DNA of 64,000 bases, taken from CAUPWF01 sp964369775. Lineage in GTDB: Bacteria > Bacillota > Clostridia > Lachnospirales > Lachnospiraceae. Position 1 is the stretch's first letter. The number at the start of each line of letters is the position of its first letter. The stretch is from NCBI GenBank assembly GCA_964369775.1, contig CAYJHQ010000008.1:18035-82034 (forward strand), in the 5' to 3' direction. Below the pieces are notes generated by a model, which saw nothing but the letters and a program-made list of their open reading frames with translations, made no database searches and was not told the DNA's origin. The position numbers were made by a program, and so were the translations under genes. This document shows, piece after piece, positions 61,916 through 64,000 of this stretch.

Positions 61916-62909
61916 TTTCATGTCCTCCTTCAAATTCAGCCTTTTGATTCATGAAACACTGTGTGTAATGTGTATCGCTAAATGTTGAAATCGGCGGCAT
62001 CTCACGAAGACATATCTTCATACAATTTTTACATCTTGATGCAAACGGACATCCTTTTGGTTGATTCAATAAATCAACAGGTGTTCCTTCAATTGGAACT
62101 AATTTTTCATGTTCTTTTGAATCTAGTCTAGGAATACTCTCTAGTAGTCCTTTTGTATACTCATGTTTTGGCTCATAGAATATCTCATCTGCTGTTCCAT
62201 ACTCAATAATTCTTCCTGCATACATAACTGCAATTTTTTCGCACATGCTAGCCACAATTCCAAGGTCATGAGTAATCATGATAATCGCCATTCCAAGCTT
62301 ATCTCTCAATTCCATCATAAGTTCAAGGATTTGCGCTTGAATTGTAACATCTAGAGCTGTGGTTGGCTCATCCGCAATTAAAAGTTTTGGTTCGCAAGCT
62401 AATGCAATCGCTATCATAACACGCTGTCTCATACCTCCTGATAATTCATGAGGGTATTGCTTTAATCTCTTTTCAGGTTCATTGATACCTACAAGCGATA
62501 ATAATTCTGCTGCTCTTGCATGAACCTCCTCTTTTTGTAAGCTTGTGTGAAGCTTTAATACTTCTTTAATCTGAAAACCTACTGTAAATACAGGGTTTAA
62601 GCTTGTCATTGGATCTTGGAATATAATCGACATCTTATTACCGCGTAATTCCATCATTTCTTTTTCTGTCAGCTCATTGATTCTTTTTCCGTCAAAATCT
62701 AATGTTCCACCAACAATTCTTCCTGGATGTGCAGTAAGTCCCATAAGACTGTATGCCGTAACCGACTTTCCAGACCCCGACTCCCCTACGATTCCTAATA
62801 CTTCTCCTTCTTTCAAACGAATCGATACATCGTTTAACGCCTTTACTTCACCTACTGGTGTAAAGAAAGAGAGGCGTTCATTTTTTATGTCAACAAGATA
62901 TTTTTCCAT
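61908..62909 (-). CDS. oppD: Oligopeptide ABC transporter ATPase OppD
   Basis: A 333-residue ATPase: Walker A GESGSGKSVT, FQDPMTSLNP, LSGGMRQRVMIAIAL, LIADEPTTALD and the C-terminal cysteine motif CPFASRCKNCMKIC. With OppF it energises peptide import. It follows oppC by 20 bases. Confidence 0.95.
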   Translation of the reverse strand: MEKYLVDIKNERLSFFTPVGEVKALNDVSIRLKEGEVLGIVGESGSGKSVTAYSLMGLTAHPGRIVGGTLDFDGKRINELTEKEMMELRGNKMSIIFQDPMTSLNPVFTVGFQIKEVLKLHTSLQKEEVHARAAELLSLVGINEPEKRLKQYPHELSGGMRQRVMIAIALACEPKLLIADEPTTALDVTIQAQILELMMELRDKLGMAIIMITHDLGIVASMCEKIAVMYAGRIIEYGTADEIFYEPKHEYTKGLLESIPRLDSKEHEKLVPIEGTPVDLLNQPKGCPFASRCKNCMKICLREMPPISTFSDTHYTQCFMNQKAEFEGGHENE

Positions 62910-62929
62910 TAATTAATACGCGTCCTTTC

Positions 62930-63976
62930 TTAACTCTTTAATTTCGGATCGAATGCATCACGAAGTCCATCGCCGAATAAGTTGAAACTTAAAATAATCA
63001 AACTGATTAGTACTGCTGGTACAAATAATAGGTATGGATATGTTGTCATACCATTAATCGCTTCTCCAGCCAAACTTCCAAGTGAAGGAAGTGGTACAGC
63101 TACTCCAAGTCCTAAGAAACTTAGAAAACTCTCTGTAAATATCGAAGACGGAATTTGAAGCGTTGTAGTAACAATCAATGTTCCGATACAGTTCTTTAAT
63201 AAGTGCTTGCTGATTATTCTTCCGCTACTTGCTCCAAGAGCTTTTGCTGCTGTTACATATTCAAATTCTTTAAGCATTAGGATTTGGCTTCGTACCATAC
63301 GCGCCATTCCTACCCAATATAATAATGCAAATACAATAAAAATACTAATTAAGTTTTCTCCCAAAGTCTGAATCCATGTGAAACCATCTACCTGCGCTAG
63401 CTGAGCTAATGGCTCTTTTAAAACGAAGGACAACAGTACAATTAGTAGAATGTCAGGTATTGTATAAATAAGATCTACTAGTCTCATCATTACTAGATCT
63501 ACCCAACCTCCAAAATAAGCTGCCACTGCTCCAAATGTTGATCCAATTAGTAAGATAATTGCTGCTGCTACCAAACCTACAACTAATGAAATTCTACTAC
63601 CCATCATTACACGGATTGCATAGTCTCTTCCTAATTTATCTGTTCCTAATAGATGTGGAAACACATCCTCTCCTGCCTCTTTTTGCTCTAACTCTTGCTC
63701 CGAGTATTCCATAGGTGCTAAATTTTCCGACCCACGAATCTGCTCATCATAAGCATATGGATAAAATGATGGCACTATAAACGATAATATCATAATAATT
63801 ACAATCACGATAAAACTTGTAACTGCAACTTTATTCTTAATTAATCTTCGAAACCCGTCTTTCCAGAACCCTACGCTATCGCGCATGATTACTAAGCTTT
63901 CTTTTTCCTCATTTGAAGCAAGTGCAAAATCTTCTGGACTATACTTCATATGAAAACTCATTGGATTTTGTTTCAT
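62930..63976 (-). CDS. oppC: Oligopeptide ABC transporter permease OppC
   Basis: A 348-residue membrane protein with about six helices. The N-terminal OppC_N segment (KNKVAVTSFIVIVIIMILSF, about 47-66) and the EAA loop (EFEYVTAAKALGASSGRIISKHLLKN, split near 235-260) are clear. ATG 63976 follows AAAGGGAGAGACACAA. A TAA at 63998-64000 on the minus strand is probably the end of oppB, which lies outside the window. Confidence 0.94.
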   Translation of the reverse strand: MKQNPMSFHMKYSPEDFALASNEEKESLVIMRDSVGFWKDGFRRLIKNKVAVTSFIVIVIIMILSFIVPSFYPYAYDEQIRGSENLAPMEYSEQELEQKEAGEDVFPHLLGTDKLGRDYAIRVMMGSRISLVVGLVAAAIILLIGSTFGAVAAYFGGWVDLVMMRLVDLIYTIPDILLIVLLSFVLKEPLAQLAQVDGFTWIQTLGENLISIFIVFALLYWVGMARMVRSQILMLKEFEYVTAAKALGASSGRIISKHLLKNCIGTLIVTTTLQIPSSIFTESFLSFLGLGVAVPLPSLGSLAGEAINGMTTYPYLLFVPAVLISLIILSFNLFGDGLRDAFDPKLKS

Positions 63977-64000
63977 TTGTGTCTCTCCCTTTCCTACTTA

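Noticed and set aside
1..64000. tRNA, rRNA, CRISPR arrays, transposases or prophage genes
   Set aside because: None was seen by reading the gaps; coding regions fill nearly the whole window with housekeeping-type order.

Overview
The window comes from a low-GC, Gram-positive anaerobe, most likely a motile member of the Clostridia close to Lachnospiraceae. This rests on gene content (one very long flgB-to-che operon, FliY rather than FliN, CheC and CheD, FlbD, a MurT-GatD pair, no outer-membrane or L/P-ring flagellar genes), on AT-rich DNA and on strong AGGAGG-type ribosome binding sites. I saw no rRNA, tRNA, CRISPR array, insertion sequence or prophage.

Layout. 1-1845: an FtsE-like ABC ATPase and a nucleotidyltransferase-fold protein cut by the left edge. 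1906-2586: a secreted C39-like protease. 2649-5840: late flagellar genes fliD, fliS and a FliT-like protein behind a candidate sigma-28 promoter. 5954-30538: a continuous minus-strand operon of 32 genes, read from a consensus vegetative promoter at 30651-30679. It encodes rod, hook, MS/C ring, type III export, motor, sigma-28 and part of chemotaxis, and ends with a ParA ATPase and a ComFB-like protein. 30852-33339: a PilZ protein, then a second FlhB C-terminal homologue with a FliK-like partner. 33474-37709: cheA, cheW, cheR, cheB. 37736-38766: flagellin behind a sigma-28 promoter and a long structured leader.

38831-47318: a seven-gene glycosylation operon (two glycosyltransferases and a CDP-3,6-dideoxyhexose pathway resembling that for ascarylose). 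It starts at a candidate sigma-28 promoter and converges on the flagellin terminator, so it is probably the flagellin glycosylation island. 47477-47878: an Rrf2 regulator. 48070-55668: a phosphonate operon (PEP mutase fused to two nucleotidyltransferase domains, phosphonopyruvate decarboxylase, iron alcohol dehydrogenase, LicD, and a CDP-glycerol-phosphotransferase-like enzyme with a C-terminal propeller-like region). It predicts synthesis, CMP activation and glycan attachment of 2-hydroxyethylphosphonate. 55709-58393: ProX-type editing deacylase, GatD, MurT. 58546-59097: a PIN-like protein. 59191-64000: an oligopeptide ABC transporter (oppA, F, D, C), with oppB apparently ending at the right edge.

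How it fits together. The vegetative operon builds hook-basal body and sigma-28. Sigma-28 then appears to drive flagellin, the cap/chaperone operon and the sugar pathway, so the filament and its glycan would be made together. The flagellin leader carries two CsrA-like sites, one in a hairpin loop and one over the Shine-Dalgarno. The most unusual element is the phosphonate operon beside the flagellin-sugar island; whether it decorates flagellin or another surface polymer cannot be decided from sequence alone.
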